From assembly GCA_003254905.1 (NCBI GenBank), contig QANU01067139.1, positions 1,208,708 through 1,272,707 of the forward strand: 64,000 nt of DNA. Direction: 5' to 3'. Every line of letters starts with the position of its first letter. The stretch's first letter is position 1. This document shows positions 1-13,276 of this stretch, one piece after another. The notes below the pieces were generated by a model. It worked only from the letters and a program-made list of their open reading frames with translations, was not told where the DNA came from and did no database searches. The position numbers were made by a program, and so were the translations under genes. The DNA comes from Nissolia schottii. Lineage: Eukaryota; Streptophyta; Magnoliopsida; Fabales; Fabaceae.

Positions 1-1206
1 TGTATCAAATCTCCAAGATAGTCAAAAAGGACTTGGTGAGAGGAATCCCAAAAATTAAGTTTGATAAAGGGAAAGCAAGTAAAGACCTCTTTCTAGCCTA
101 AAAACTTCATGTCCACCTTAAGACCTTTAGAGCGCTTACATCTTGATCTCTTTGGCCCCATCAAAACTCAAAGTTTAGGTGAGAAAAAATATGGTATGGT
201 CATTGTAGATGACTATTCCAGGTTTGGTTGGGTATTGTTCCTTGCTCATAAGGATGAAACATTTACCTTAATTGAAAAACTTTGCAAGAAAATTCAAAAT
301 GAAAAGGGAACATCTATTATAGCCATTAGGAGCGATCATGGAAAAGAGTTTGAAAATCAACACTTTGAGGCCCTTTGCAATGAAAATGGAATTTCTCATA
401 ACTTCTCATGTCTTAGAACTCCCCAACAAAATGGGGTTGTAGAAAAAAGAAATAGGTCTTTGCAAGAAATGACTAGAATTATGTTAAATGAAAATGATAT
501 AGCTAAATTCTTTTGGGTTGAGGCCATAAACATTGCCTGTTACATCCTAAATAGGACAATAATAAGAAATACACTAAAAAAGACTCCTTATGAGCTTTGG
601 AGTGGAACCAAATCAACCCTTCATTACCTTCATGTATTTAGGTGCAAATGCTTTATCCTTAATATTAAGGATAATCTGGGTAAGTTTGATTCAAAAACAA
701 ATGATAGGATCTTTCTAGGATATTCCACTAGAAGTAAGGCAAATAGAGTGTATAATGTGAATACTAAAACCGTTGAGGAAACTATGCATGTTACATTTTG
801 TGAAACTAACCCCCTAGCAAGGGAATTAGAGGATGAATATGCAGGAAATGACCAAGTGGGAAAGAACTCAGAAGCAAACTCAAATCAGCCTCAAGCATCA
901 GTTTCTGAAGAAAGATCAACCAAAAAAGCTCTTAAAGAACAAGGAGACTTTCCTGAAAAATCTCCTGAATATCAAGGAGATTTTCTCAAAAAAGCTCCTG
1001 AAGAAAATCAGCTACGATCTTCTGAGGAATCCAAAGAAAATAAAGGACCTGAACTTGAAAGTCCACAAAATCAAGGCATCCCCTCACCAAAACTTAGGAA
1101 ACCAAGAGAATGGAAGTCTTCAAGTGACTACCAACATCAATTCATAATTGGTGAAGCCTCTCAAGGCATGAGGACTCGGTCATCATTCAAACAACCGGAG
1201 CATTAA
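1..1206 (+). mobile_element. Ty1/copia retrotransposon fossil, integrase region
   Basis: This is part of the pol region of a copia-type LTR retrotransposon, cut by the left edge of the window. The first 100 bases match the GAG-pre-integrase stretch (ending in a GIPKIKFDKGK-like peptide). From 109 an open frame gives the integrase core: LERLHLDLFGPI, then VDDYSRFGWVLFL, then RSDHGKEFEN and TPQQNGVVEKRN, followed by the ELWSGTKS and FLGYS segments usual in copia integrases. After about residue 250 it becomes a charged, low-complexity linker rich in E, K and S. No reverse transcriptase, RNase H or LTR follows within the window, so this is an incomplete, broken copy. Age cannot be judged without its LTRs. 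Confidence 0.9.
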
Positions 1207-4200
1207 CAATTGATTTACTTTATTAACAATTGTAGGAAAAAAAAATAGACATTATTTTCTTTCTTATGTTTAATGGTTTTTGTTATGCAAATTCTCACCA
1301 AGCTAATCCGGGCTCTGTGAGATAGACACAATTAATACGTGGTCCTTCAAACAAGCTTTTGAGATGAGTATTTAGTCATGTTGAGAATGATAAATGTAAG
1401 ATCACTCGAACACTCAAGTAAGTATATATATAATGTGAGTAATAATAATCATAGAAACTACTTTACCTTGAGTCATGTAAGTCTTATATACCATCCTATG
1501 ACTCAACTATAGATTATCCCTCATAACGTCTCATATCCACGTCATGTGTTTAGGTAAGAACGATTTTGCTGTTTCATGCTCATGATGGGTATCAACTGCA
1601 TGATAATTCTATCAATTAACATTCGTGTATGATATTGTCGAGTCTTTTTTGTGAATTGAAATATATGTCTTGTCCTTAGGCTGAGATCCATGGTATTGGA
1701 TCTTTAGATTAGGTCTCAATTATATTGGATCAATAACTCGAATTTAAGTTTTCATATTTACTCTATAAGAATTTCAAAACTTTAACGAAGGAAATGATAA
1801 AACTAATAACCAAGAATCTAATAAGGCATAGTTGAACACATTAAGGACGATGGATTGAGAAAGCAGGCTTTTGTTTTAACAATTGCAACCGATGAAACCC
1901 AAGTGGTTTTTTTCACTTGAGAGAAAATGGTAGTAGTGCATCTCCTTTTCCAATTTATGTTACAAACTAAATTAAGAGCATTGATCTAGACAAACAAGTT
2001 AAAGGATGATAAACTTATCCCGGGAAGTAAGGGAGAAGGTTGGGGATTGTGAGAGAAAAAAGTCCCCATATGTTTGAAACATTCCCCATGGCTTAATCTA
2101 AACAAGCACAAAAAGCAATATAGCACCCGCAATCTCACTAGTCGCTATCACCAAAATTTCAAATCTTTGGCCTTATGTGAAAGCCCGACATGCCAACTAA
2201 GCTAAGGTACACTCTAATTAGGCCACATTTATTGCCTCCCTCGTTATTTTTTTGATGTGTAAGAAAACATGCTACACAATTAAGGAAAATAGTGAGTAGT
2301 GAGGTCCACTCCCACATTGTCTCATATTTCTTGACTCTGCAAAAACTATTTACAAAAAAGTGTGGCATAGTGTCACATGTGAAGTGGCAGGGGACTCTGT
2401 TTCTCTATATACGAAGAGAAAAAAGCTAAGATTTATTGTGCCATACGGCTACTAAAAGACAATATAGAACTACAAATGGATGCATCTTTACTTTTCCTTT
2501 TTTTTCTTTTTCTTTTTTATCTCTGGTTCTAGGGTGTTCTACTGTTCTTGTACAAATTTTACAGTGGATTCTTCTGACTGCATTGTAAATGCTATTCCTA
2601 TTATGAGCCATAAACTAGCATGTCCAGCGTTCAATGATAATGTTGCTGCAGCTGCTAGAAAGAAAAATGATTACAAATTTGTTTGCTTTTACCACATAAC
2701 AACAAAAGTTATGGTGTATGCAGGTTGATGTGCTTTTAATCTCCTATTTCATTGATCTCCATTCATGTATTGATTTGTATTCAACTTGTACACTGTTCAC
2801 TAACTATATAATATTTTTTCATTAGAATAATTAGGAATATCTATATGATAAACTAAAAAGATTAATTAATCTTCCTTGAACTCGATGAAGTTATGTAAAC
2901 ATGCAACTTTGGAGTTTTGATTGAGTTTTGCTTAGTGAACAAGACAGCATGATGATCGAGATCTTTCATAAAAGGATTAATGTTGCATGTTGGCTTAGAT
3001 TAACATCTTCCGACAAACATATATTCGAATTTAAAAACCAAACATGAGAAAGGATGGTTGCACCGAATATAGGCTCCAACGGTCAAAGGCAATGGGATGG
3101 GGACATGGCATCTAGGGATGGGGCACAGAAATCTAGCACAGAATCAACCCTGTGGGACTCACTTTGGCCCCAACATCATTCCATCCCCATTGTGAAATGC
3201 ACAATTACCAAGATGCCCCCAAGGATTTCTTTCACTATAAATTCCTAGTCACTCTTAAAAAAAAATTCTTTCATCTATTCAATATTTGACACATTAATTA
3301 ACGTGAGTCACCTTAGTCTTTTAAATTATTTATGTTCACTGAAATATTAAATAATGAATGAATCAAAACAAAAAATTTCTCTTACTTACAGATGGATAAG
3401 TTCTCCTCTTTTAAGTAATATTTGGTTTCTGTATAGTATTTGATGAGACAAAAATATTGAAAATAAAAACATGTTTAGTTAAGGAGATGTAAAAAAAAAA
3501 AACTTAAATTTATCTTTATAAAAATATTTTTGAGTTAATTTTTATATTTTAAAAAAAAAATACAAGAAATATGTCTGCCCAAAAAACAATCACAAGCGAC
3601 GGACAAATCGGGAGCGAGAGAGAAAGGGAAGGTGAGAGAGGTTTAGTTGAAAAAGCAGTAATGTTTTGCGCATACATTTCGTGGGTGGCAATTAATGTGT
3701 TCTCAGATTAGGACATCAATGAAGTTTTCTTAGGAAGGGCCCCCATTATTAATGTCTCTTTTCATTTTTTTTTATATATTGCAATCTTGCTTTTAAATTT
3801 TGTCCCACATTCCCATTTATGTTGTGTTGCAGGTCCATAAATGATCGAGACAGTTATATATGCTTGAATTTAAGTGGTTATATACAAAAAGATGCTTACC
3901 TAGCCTAGCCTACACATCAAACCTCTAATCACAGAAAGGTTCATGAAACAAAATTAAAAAGAGTCATGCCAATGTGGCATGGCAGTAGTGGCTTACCTGG
4001 TATGTATGATCGATGCCATTGACATTGAAGCTTGGAACTTTTATTAACTAACTAGCTCTATGCCAAATTTAATTATAATTTCTCTGCATGCTATATGATT
4101 CGTATAAGGCCTTACATTGCAGAAACCTGTTAAACCAAGTTGCCCTGACAACATAATATATTTTGTAACACTAGTTATGAGCAGACTTTATGATGTATAT

Positions 4201-7200
4201 GCTAACATTTTATAGTTAGATTATGGTATTTAAAATCATTTTATGTTGAACATTGTGTTAACTCACTTATCATTTATTATTGAAATTTTTTTTAATGAAA
4301 CACGCATCCTATTCAATCTCATCCAACAAAAAATAATAAGCGAGTCAACACAATATTTTCACTTAAAATGAGTACAAAATAACATTTCTCTTAAACATTT
4401 GGGGCACTTTTTATGTTTCTGCATGTGATATTGTAATAGATATTGTAATCATACATTATGTTGGAAGTAGGAATTACTTAATAGAAGAGCCAACCAGGAA
4501 ACCCAGCAAGGAGATGTTAGAATACCTTCATATCGAGTTGAGCCTTCTTTATTTATTTGTGAGTTAGTTTTTTAGATTAAATTATAAGTTTCCTCAATTT
4601 TTTAAATGATATCAAAGTTTATCATGTGTTTAATATTATGGATGTTTAGTCCAGAGTGTGAGGAGTGCGTTAAATTGCCTTTATATAGAGTCAGTCATCC
4701 CTCCTAATGAAGGTATTCTAGCATGCTCCCCATACTTCAAATGGATTCATCAATGCAGGCATGAGAGCCTGAAACAAGTTTTAAGAGTGTTTGAAACTTC
4801 CTAAGAGCTCGCTGAAGTTTCTATTACATGTTAACTAATTACCCCCTCTCGTTTTAAAATAATTGTCCACCTTTTTCTTTTATGCAGATATTAAAAAATT
4901 ATTAGAAAATATGAAAACAAGTAAAAATTGATAGTATTTTTACTTAATAATCCTTATTTATAGTGGGTGGTTAGAGTTATTGTAGTGGATAGGTATGAGA
5001 GAGAGTTTATTTAATAAAAGTATGTTAAAAAAATAATAATGTCTAAATTTAATAAGTGAACAATTATTTTAAAACATATAAAATAAAATAAAAAAGACAA
5101 CTATTTTAAAATAGATACCGTAATAACTGAGGTGCCCGTGTTTATTAGCACATCACACTATTCAAGGCTTAAAGTACACTATAAAAACAGTGAGAAAGCA
5201 TGCAATATAATTGGCCCTTAATGAAACCAATAGCTATTTAAATTAAATTCAAGAACACAGGGGTATCAGGGGAATCATATCATATGCATGTCTGAAAATA
5301 GAGGGAGAGAGAGAAAGAGACGGTTGGTGGTTGAGGGTGGTAAATGTGAAAATTGATGTATGATACCAAAGAAATGGACGCATTTGGAGGAAAGTAAATG
5401 TGATAAAAACAAAAAAATAAAAATAAAAATAAAAATTTGGGAAGTAGTAGTAGAGTGCATGTATGTATGAAGTAATGTATTAGTAATACACTTGAATGAA
5501 ACGCGCGCACTCCCATGCTGAAAATTGTAATAACTACTGCTAATTTGTGAGTAGCTAGCTGCTAGCAGCAGCCACAGTGACCCCGCATAGCAGAGGGAGA
5601 GACAGTGACCGGTGAGAGTAAGGGGGGAATTGGAATTAGGTGCTTCAAAATTTCAATCCGGTTGCAATGAGGGTGGGATGGTTCTTCATCCATCATCGTG
5701 GGCACGGAGATGCCGTGTTTGCACATTGAAAGCTTCTTACAACAAATATAATAAATTATGTAAATACGAAATATGAAACTCTAAAGAGACGGGACAAGTG
5801 GGCAGAATTTTGTCTATGTACTGCTACTGGTCGTCATCACTAACGTCTGCAATATCATTTTTTCTCTCCCCACCCTCCTCATTTATTTCTACTTGCTACT
5901 ATTCAATTAATATATATACACGAGATATATTTGTTCACTTTGTCCTCTCCTCTTTATCTATACTAATTGATTTGCATTTAGCAAACATAAATATGTCATT
6001 TTCTTCCTAATTGCTTGCTGATAGCATGTTGATTTTCCTAGTTAATGTACATATTTGTAATCAATGCTAAATATTTACTCATGATAAGGTGTGCAAAATA
6101 TCACATAATATGATCTATTTTTTTTAAAAAAGACACCCTGAAACTCGAAACTCAATTCAGTCGTAATATAAGAGGCAAAGAGGTTAGGTTTACTTCGAGA
6201 GTATTGTGCCTCTTTTATAATATGTGATTTGTCCTGGGCTTATGCATCTTGGGCACACGTGTCTTGAACTCTTGTGTCTTTTAGAAGGTCATTCTTAAAA
6301 TTAAGATATAAGGAATTATAATAACAAGAGTAATAATGATAATTATTATGATCGGTAGTGTAACGAGAGAAATGAGGTCAACCTCTTGAGAAATTTTTGA
6401 CTTTGCTACAAGTCACTCGATTTTTAACTACTCTCATGTGATCATTGATATTAATGCCGAACTGGGATCCAAAAACTCGCCCGTAAATTTTAAACTATTC
6501 ATGGTAATAATAATTAAGAATAAAAACTAAAAAAAAAAAATAACTCTTTACTTTTTCCCTGACTCGAACCAAACTCACATGATCTTTAATTGGATCAGTT
6601 TAATTTGGATTTGTCTAAATTCTAAAAACTAAACCAAATCAATTAAACTTGATCGGTTCAAAAATTCATTTTTCGTTCAAATTCGAATCATACCAACCCA
6701 TTTATAGCTCTACTCTTGCATGACCAGATATTTTTAAACATATAGCGTAATTCATATGCCTCTATTCAATAATGTTTGTGGGGAAAATGATTATGGATTG
6801 AAACAAATCAATCTTCTTTAGTATATATCTATAAGGCAGTAATCTCCAGAAGTTATATTAAATACCCAAAACTTGCAATTAATTTCAGGACCGCACAGAT
6901 AAATTTTAATGAATTTAATTTCAACTAATCCATCAGTGGGATTCCATAATTAATTTTTTTTATTAAATGCTTTTTTTATATCATACGAATAAAATTTAGT
7001 TATCTCAAATTTCAAAAACATTGTTAAATATAATTTTAAAAGTAACTAAAATTTATTTGAATTATTCTAAATTTAATTAGAATTTTTTGAGGAATGACAC
7101 GGATAAAATATTATCACTTAAAATGCTTCTTTTAGTGTTTGATAGTAATTTCAACCATTAATAAAAAGTCAACGGTGTATATCAAATCCAAACTACAATT

Positions 7201-7255
7201 CACTTGGTGCATGCACAATGTTATACTATGCTTAACTTAGTGCATGGGAGAAGGG
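1207..7255. other. Intergenic, no gene seen
   Basis: AT-rich DNA with no supportable coding region. The longest open frames (for example near 2480-2728 and 3054-3248) have low-complexity or unrecognisable products and no splice context. Patches of higher GC lie near 3050-3200 and 5570-5720; the first ends in a TATA-like CACTATAAATTC at about 3233, but no gene follows. 6540-6720 holds AACCAAA/TTGGATTTG-rich sequence resembling a decayed transposon end. Confidence 0.6.
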
Positions 7256-7263
7256 GTGTAGCA

Positions 7264-7724
7264 GCTAGGGTAGTAACATGTTAGGCGACCTAACAGTAGC
7301 CTTGAAAAGTTAATTAGGTAAATAAGTTAGGGCAAGGTTAGTCACAAAGGTTTTTTGCCTGGTAGACTGATTTATTATTCAAAAATTAATAAGGTGGTAT
7401 TTAAATACAAATCATAATGTTATTATTCCTTATCAATCTATCACTAGGTTAACTTGAATTGTTATTTATACATTATTATAATATATATATATATTAAAAG
7501 ATAAGTTTATTTATTTTAATTTATTCATTATAATATATTAATGAAAATGCTTATAGTATATTTATTAAAAAAGATTGGTCTGCAAAGCTTAAGGTCACAC
7601 CAAACCTTTAAAATAGGTTAACTCACTAATAACAAAGCCTTTGATTGATAATAGACAAAAAATTTATAACACAATCTTAACTTATATAGTGTGTGTGACC
7701 TATCCGACCTGTTACCAACCCTAC
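7264..7724. mobile_element. hAT-like MITE
   Basis: A 461-bp non-autonomous element with imperfect terminal inverted repeats: the left end reads GCTAGGGTAGTAAC and the right end, reverse-complemented, reads GTAGGGTTGGTAAC. It is flanked by a near-perfect 8-bp duplication, GTGTAGCA (7256-7263) and GAGTAGCA (7725-7732), 7 of 8 matching. An 8-bp target duplication is typical of the hAT superfamily. The TAGGGTNGTAAC type of end also fits plant hAT MITEs. No coding capacity. The family name is inference. Confidence 0.5.
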
Positions 7725-7732
7725 GAGTAGCA

Positions 7733-9744
7733 AATAATCTCTAAAGACAACAAATTCAACATAGTGCATCCTGTTAAGTTACAAACACCCAGCGATATAT
7801 CCTCCGCCTGAACACAATTGCACAGCGAAATTTAGCCAAGCCAAGCGAAGCTAATTATTTAACTCAACTTTATCAATAAAGTGTATATCTCGACCATTTT
7901 TTTCTTGAGACAAAAAATAAATACAATCAAGACATCAGTTTCATGAAATTCTGGTCCACACGCACAATCAAAAAGCTTCGTTTTGACGAAAGGTAAAAAC
8001 AAAAGAAAAAAGCAAGCGGCTGGAATTGCGGTTGCACGAACAATGCGTTAACTACTTTTTAAAGAATGTGAGTGGAGGGGGGGGGATATTTGCAGGCTTT
8101 TTCAGTTAGGAAAAAAGCACAAAAGGTAACTAACTATAATGGCCCAAACACAAGACATCATCATCATATATAAGGACGCCTCCACAATCTCAGCGACTAC
8201 ACTACTGCATGGCCTGGTTATACTGTACAGTAACTTAATAAGACACTTCATGCATGCATGCATACATTCCAGAACAGAACATTCTGGCTAAATTTGTGGC
8301 AATAACGGCTTTTCCCGCTAAAAATAAATAACCGCATTCATGCATTTGTTTCTATATATTTCCACCATAAAGAAGGGTAAACCTGGCATGGCATGGCATG
8401 GCATATAAAGCTTCCCGTTTTTAAAACTGTTCCCACTGTCATCTCTGGCCCCCGAGATCCTTTGCCCTTTCAAACTATTAAATACATTCACATAATTAAT
8501 ATTAGACTAGGAGGGAGTATTCATAATAAATAACTATAATTAATTACTGCACTTAAATAGTAAATCAATTAATTGATATATGCGTTTCACTGTTTTCCTC
8601 TTCCAGACAAGACTGAATTTATGCAGTGCCAGAAGGAAAAACAAAATAAACAAAGGTTTTGACCAAAAAAAAAAGGTTGATAACGATATATAAATTTTCA
8701 TTTTGATAGTGAAAAATTTAGGTTAAGAGGATGACACCACAGCTTAAGACAAAACATTTTTTTGGACTCAAAGAACACTTGTAGAAAAATACTTAATTCA
8801 TTCCAAAGACACAGGTAGAGACTCGAATATACGATCGACATGTTAGATGTGAAATCATATATCCCTAAAATGATATAACATATTTATTATCCGTTTTAAG
8901 GTCAATGCATATGTTATATCATTCGGTATTAAGTTTGAACTCTAACATAATTTTAGACAATCATTCTCTATTTTGGGTCCAAATGTTAAGAATATGAAAT
9001 CTAAACTTAAAGGGACTTCAATTCAACTGTTCATTAAAAAAAAAGGGCTAAACATTTCAGTGACATATTAATGAAAAGAGCAGAGGTATTTATGAATGGC
9101 GATGGCAACGTGATACTCAGTGATCCTCTACGTACCCTCTCTCTACTTTGTTGCTAATTACTTAAACAATAAATAATAGTATTTAGGATTTTGTTTATTT
9201 ACATCACTTTTGAGACATCTTCTAAAAAAGACAAGTACAATGATTATTTAAGACAATTTTAAGTCAAGAACACTCACAAATGTGTGGAATATTATAGTAG
9301 AGCTCGTAATAATTTCTACACTTTTATAAGTATGATTATTAAAAAATTATCTCAAATAATTATCACCATAACATTATTCTTTAAAAATATCCTTCAAAAC
9401 ATTGATTCACACTAACTAATCCCAACCTTTTTTATTAACAAAAATATTTAAGGAACGCCTGAGATGTCTCTTAGAAATTGTTAAAAAAAACTTGAAAAGA
9501 AGAGTAATGTTATTCTAAAAATTTTAGACACTCACCTTATTAATGTGTAAGTTATATATTTAATATAGTTTCTTTTAGATGTTACTAGTATTTATTTAGT
9601 ATAAGGTATTATATTAATTCATATTTTGTCCGCCATTAAACAATATTTAATAGAGTGTGATTCTTATTAAAATTTTATTTAATAAAAAATAAATTAAACA
9701 TAAGTCAATAAAGTATCTCAAATAAAATGAATTCAAATAATACC

Positions 9745-9748
<4 letters not shown>
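7733..9748. other. Intergenic upstream of SPCH, with an orphan TATA region
   Basis: No coding region seen. 8090-8480 is promoter-like: a CATATATAAGG at about 8165, CATGCATGCATGCAT repeats (RY-type motif) at about 8250, four tandem GGCAT units at about 8384-8403 running into a TATAAA at 8404-8409. Nothing recognisable follows that TATA box. The stretch may hold distal SPCH control elements or an unidentified non-coding transcript. Confidence 0.4.

Positions 9749-9788
<40 letters not shown>
9749..9788. repeat. (AT)20 microsatellite
   Basis: Uninterrupted AT dinucleotide run of 40 bp, lying about 85 bp upstream of the probable TATA box of SPCH. Length is likely to vary between accessions. Confidence 0.95.
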
Positions 9789-9790
<2 letters not shown>

Positions 9791-9873
9791 TCTTTTGCAT
9801 GGTGACAACATATATACTGATGCCATATCGTGTTATATAATACACAACATTACTACTATATATCTATAAAAGT

Positions 9874-9881
9874 TATATAAA
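9874..9881 (+). promoter_or_regulatory. Probable SPCH TATA box
   Basis: TATATAAA followed directly by a pyrimidine-rich stretch (9882-9945, repeated CCCTCT units), a common plant core promoter layout. It lies about 500 bp upstream of the SPCH start codon, which implies a long leader of roughly 470 nt. Chosen because no better TATA lies nearer; the transcription start is inferred. Confidence 0.5.
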
Positions 9882-10143
9882 GCCCTTCCCTTTCCCAGTT
9901 CTACTTCCCTTCTCCCTCTCCCTCTCCCTCTCTTTCTCTCTCCAACGTTTCTCATTATATATTTGATTACACAGCAGGTCTGATACTGCCCTCCCTTTCT
10001 GCTTTGCCTCCAGCCAGCCAGCCATCTTGGGATTCTGTGCACCATCCCACTTCCCCTTCTTGTGAGCCTTTTGAGATATATATTAGCATCTAACGGTCTA
10101 GAAACCCTTCTTTTTCAACAATAATCGCTTGCAGCACTTGTTG

Positions 10144-10158
10144 ATGGCGATCGATTAG
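10144..10158 (+). promoter_or_regulatory. Short upstream ORF in the SPCH leader
   Basis: ATG GCG ATC GAT TAG encodes only MAID and ends about 225 nt before the SPCH start. If the leader starts near the 9874 TATA box this uORF is transcribed and could lower translation of SPCH. Its use is not shown by the sequence. Confidence 0.35.
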
Positions 10159-10292
10159 TCCCTATCACTTAAAAAGGGGAAATAGTAACCCCTTCCTCAT
10201 ATTTACTATTTCTTTTCTTGATCTAGACAACCTCTTACTACTTTTCTCATCCCCATTTTGTCTTTTCTGTTGTCTCTATTCTGTAGTCCCTT

Positions 10293-10294
<2 letters not shown>

Positions 10295-10329
<35 letters not shown>
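10295..10329. repeat. (CT)17 repeat in the SPCH 5' leader
   Basis: Pure CT run 54 bp before the SPCH start codon. CT/GA repeats are frequent in plant 5' leaders and are bound by BPC (GAGA-binding) proteins; a role here is inference. Confidence 0.9.
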
Positions 10330-10331
<2 letters not shown>

Positions 10332-10382
10332 AGAACTCACCTTTTCCAGTACTTCCTTTGAATCTTTCCCGGAGTAGAAAAT

Positions 10383-13018
10383 ATGGATGACAGCTTGTCC
10401 GACATTTTTGACGACAAGGACTTTGGCGGAGACGACCTCTTCGCCATCTTGGAGAGCCTCGAAGACTTTGCCGCCGCCGCCACAGATTTCCCTGTTGTCG
10501 TTAGCTCGACGACTTCGAGGGAGGACACCTCGAGGTTGGTGTCCCAGAAGTCAACGTCCTCGAGTGCTCCGCAGGATTCAGAGACGGAGGTTGAAGCCTT
10601 CTCTCCCAGAAGTAAGAGACAGAAGCTTGCTTCTTCGACGGAGGAGTTGCCGAACTCGGATGGACAAGGCGGCAGGATGTCTCATATCACGGTGGAGCGC
10701 AACCGGAGAAAGCAAATGAACGAGCATTTGGCCGTCTTGAGGTCACTCATGCCTTGCTTCTATGTCAAGAGAGTAAGTCTACTTATTTAATGTTTCGAAT
10801 CAAGTTGAGGTGGTAAGCATTTTCTATCGTTTTTTTAACTGTTGATTTTTTTTTGGTACGAAGTGATTTTGAAATTTGTAATACCTGTTTATCCTTTAAA
10901 TAAATTTGCATTATTGATTAGTCACTATTTTTAAAAATGGATACCTTAAAAGTCTCTCGTATTGTATTGATATAGAGAAAAGTTGAGACTAACTCAATCT
11001 CATTATTTATACACCATGAAAATTGACATCTTGTAAATACTAGATAGAGAAACAATTATTACAAAGTATAAAAACAATTATTATCAAATACATAAATGAA
11101 CATTATTAAACACACATATATTTATGCACACACAAAACATATAAACAAAAATTGTCAAACACATAAACAAACAATAATAATCACACACATGACCAAGCAC
11201 ACATAAATCTCAGTGATAATGTGTATTTCTCTATTTTATAGTTTTTTTTTTATAAATGTACACAAGTATCAATTTTTAAGTCATCATATAATACTTTTGC
11301 AATTAAGTAACTAAATGTTTAAGAAACATGGCGTATGTTCAAATATGTTCTCAAGTAGATACAAATAATAATATTATTGTAGTAAGCAAGGAGAGGAGTT
11401 TTATCAAAGTATAGTCACAGTACTATTTCCTTCTTGACTTCACCTATTGCACATCAAATTAAGTTCAAGCTCACAATTTTATAATAAACCGTTCTTAATC
11501 ATATTCCCTGGCTTATAGGGAGACCAAGCATCCATAATCGGAGGCGTGGTCGATTACATAAACGAGTTGCAGCAGGTGCTCCAAGCCCTTGAAGCCAAGA
11601 AACAAAGGAAAGTCTACAGCGACGTGCTAAGCCCTAGGCTAGTTTCAAGCCCAAGGCCTTCACCCCTCAGCCCGCGAAAACCGCCCCTGAGCCCAAGGCT
11701 AAGCCTGCCCATCAGCCCAAGGACCCCACAGCCGGGCAGCCCATACAGGCCCAGGTCATTGCAGCCGCCGCAGCAGCAGCAGCAAGGCTACAACTCTCAG
11801 CTGCCGTCTCCCACTTCTTCTTCAGCCAATTCCTCAATCAACGACAACATCAACGAGCTCGTCGCCAACTCCAAGTCACCTGTTGCTGACGTGGAGGTCA
11901 AGTTCTCGGGCCCACACCTTCTCTTGAAAACAGTTTCTCAGCGGATTCCTGGTCAAGCTCTGAAGATAGTCTCCGCGCTTGAAGACCTTGCGCTTGAAAT
12001 ACTCCAAGTCAACATTAGCACCGCCGATGAAACCATGCTAAACTCGTTCACTATCAAGGTAGACATTCTTATAATTGGAATATGTGTATAAATTGGCTAT
12101 CTTCTTCTTACTAATATTAGTAAGAAATATCCAGTAAGTGACAGGTGGTCTTATAATATCGTTTAATCGTGTATATTAACGACAGTAGTTAATTTCGTCC
12201 TTATTGTTTTAAAGGTCACGCATATTTAAAAAAAAAAAATAGAGTATCATTAAATGATAATGTAAATAATAACAATAAAAAATAATTAGAATTAAGCTCT
12301 ATTATGAAACAAAAGAGAAGAAGGATGCATTTTACCTCATGCATAAAATCGATGACAGCTAGACCAAAGGTAGGTAACTCCTCTATTAATTTCTGAAAGT
12401 CTTGGTTCTTGCATGTTCTCATTATCCTCTCTCTTGCTGTAAGCTCTTTTATTAATGAGAAATGTAATCGCTTTCCTTTTACAAACCCTAATAATGAAAC
12501 AGGAGTTGGATTTTCAAGCTCTTACCACTTTTCCTCCAAAAAAAAATATATAATAATCCTGTAGAGCCTTTGACAAACTACATTAATGATCATGAAAAAA
12601 TAATGAATGAAGAAAAAACATTTTTTTTTCCTTTTTGCTAGTAGGCTTTGCAGTTTTTTGCTAAAATAAATAACATGATGCATGTACCCTGGATACTGAT
12701 TACTGACTCTGCATTTTTTCACGATTATGTGTCTGGGAGACAAGGGATAGATATGTCATGACTCCTTGCAGACATTTGTCCACATTTGCTGAAAAGACAT
12801 AATAAATTGCCCTAATTTGGTTTTTTCTTTTTTCTTTTTTCCCTTTCATAATTTCATGAAAGCTAGCTAGCTTATATATGATTGGGATCTGTGTGCTACT
12901 TTCGTTCAAATAAGGTTCATTAACCATCGTTGTGGTTATTGTTTTTTTATAGATTGGAATTGAATGCCAACTCAGTGCCGACGAACTAGCTCAACAAATT
13001 CAGCAAACATTCTGCTAA
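10383..13018 (+). CDS. SPCH: SPEECHLESS, bHLH transcription factor starting the stomatal lineage
   Basis: Nuclear bHLH factor that drives entry into the stomatal lineage and acts as a dimer with ICE1/SCRM proteins (known for the family). Exons 10383-10772, 11519-12058, 12953-13018; all introns GT-AG and in phase 0; 331 aa. Residues 99-161 are the b[18 protein letters not shown] carries H101, E105 and R109, the E-box-binding set, and [14 protein letters not shown] begins the second helix side. Residues 165-205 are packed with SP/TP sites (LSPR, SSPR, PLSPR, ISPRTP), the MAPK target domain that distinguishes SPCH from MUTE and FAMA. Residues about 240-331 are the ACT-like SMF domain ending in QQIQQTFC. 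The Arabidopsis protein is 364 aa; the difference lies in the SP-rich linker and the poly-Q/Ser part. The start is the first ATG in frame and gives the SPCH-like MDDSLSDIF. The gene looks intact. It converges on the WRKY gene 3 kb downstream. Confidence 0.95.
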
Positions 13019-13168
13019 GTAAAGATGGGTTGTCGTTATTACTTTCTAGACTAGTCCAGTCCAAACATTATTGACCGCATCTATCACTATCTCTTTTAGC
13101 ATCTTTTACTGGGTTGTATGTACGTAGCTGTACTAATGATAGAGAACTGGAGGAGGTGAAATTCTTGG

Positions 13169-13276
13169 ATAGACACAATTTTAATACATTATACTTAGAC
13201 GCACTCACATAAAAAAAAAAAAGGTATGGGTTTTATGTAAGTGTGCTTAATATGAGATGTTAAAATTGTGTTTATA
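13169..13276. mobile_element. Small hairpin MITE just 3' of SPCH
   Basis: Two arms of about 48 bp form an imperfect inverted repeat around an A-run: the left arm starts TAGACACAATTTTAATAC and the right arm ends GTTAAAATTGTGTTTA. No coding content. The right arm matches the start of the 114-bp direct repeats at 40673 and 41503 (TGAGATGTTATAATTGTG), so the same family is present there. It begins about 150 bp after the SPCH stop and is probably within or next to its 3' UTR. Confidence 0.6.

Noticed and set aside
3054-3248. 64-codon frame followed by a TATA-like box
   Set aside because: Product unrecognised and the TATA box lies at its end, not before it.
10387-10719. 110-codon Arg/Ser-rich frame on the plus strand
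   Set aside because: Alternative frame of SPCH exon 1, caused by its composition.
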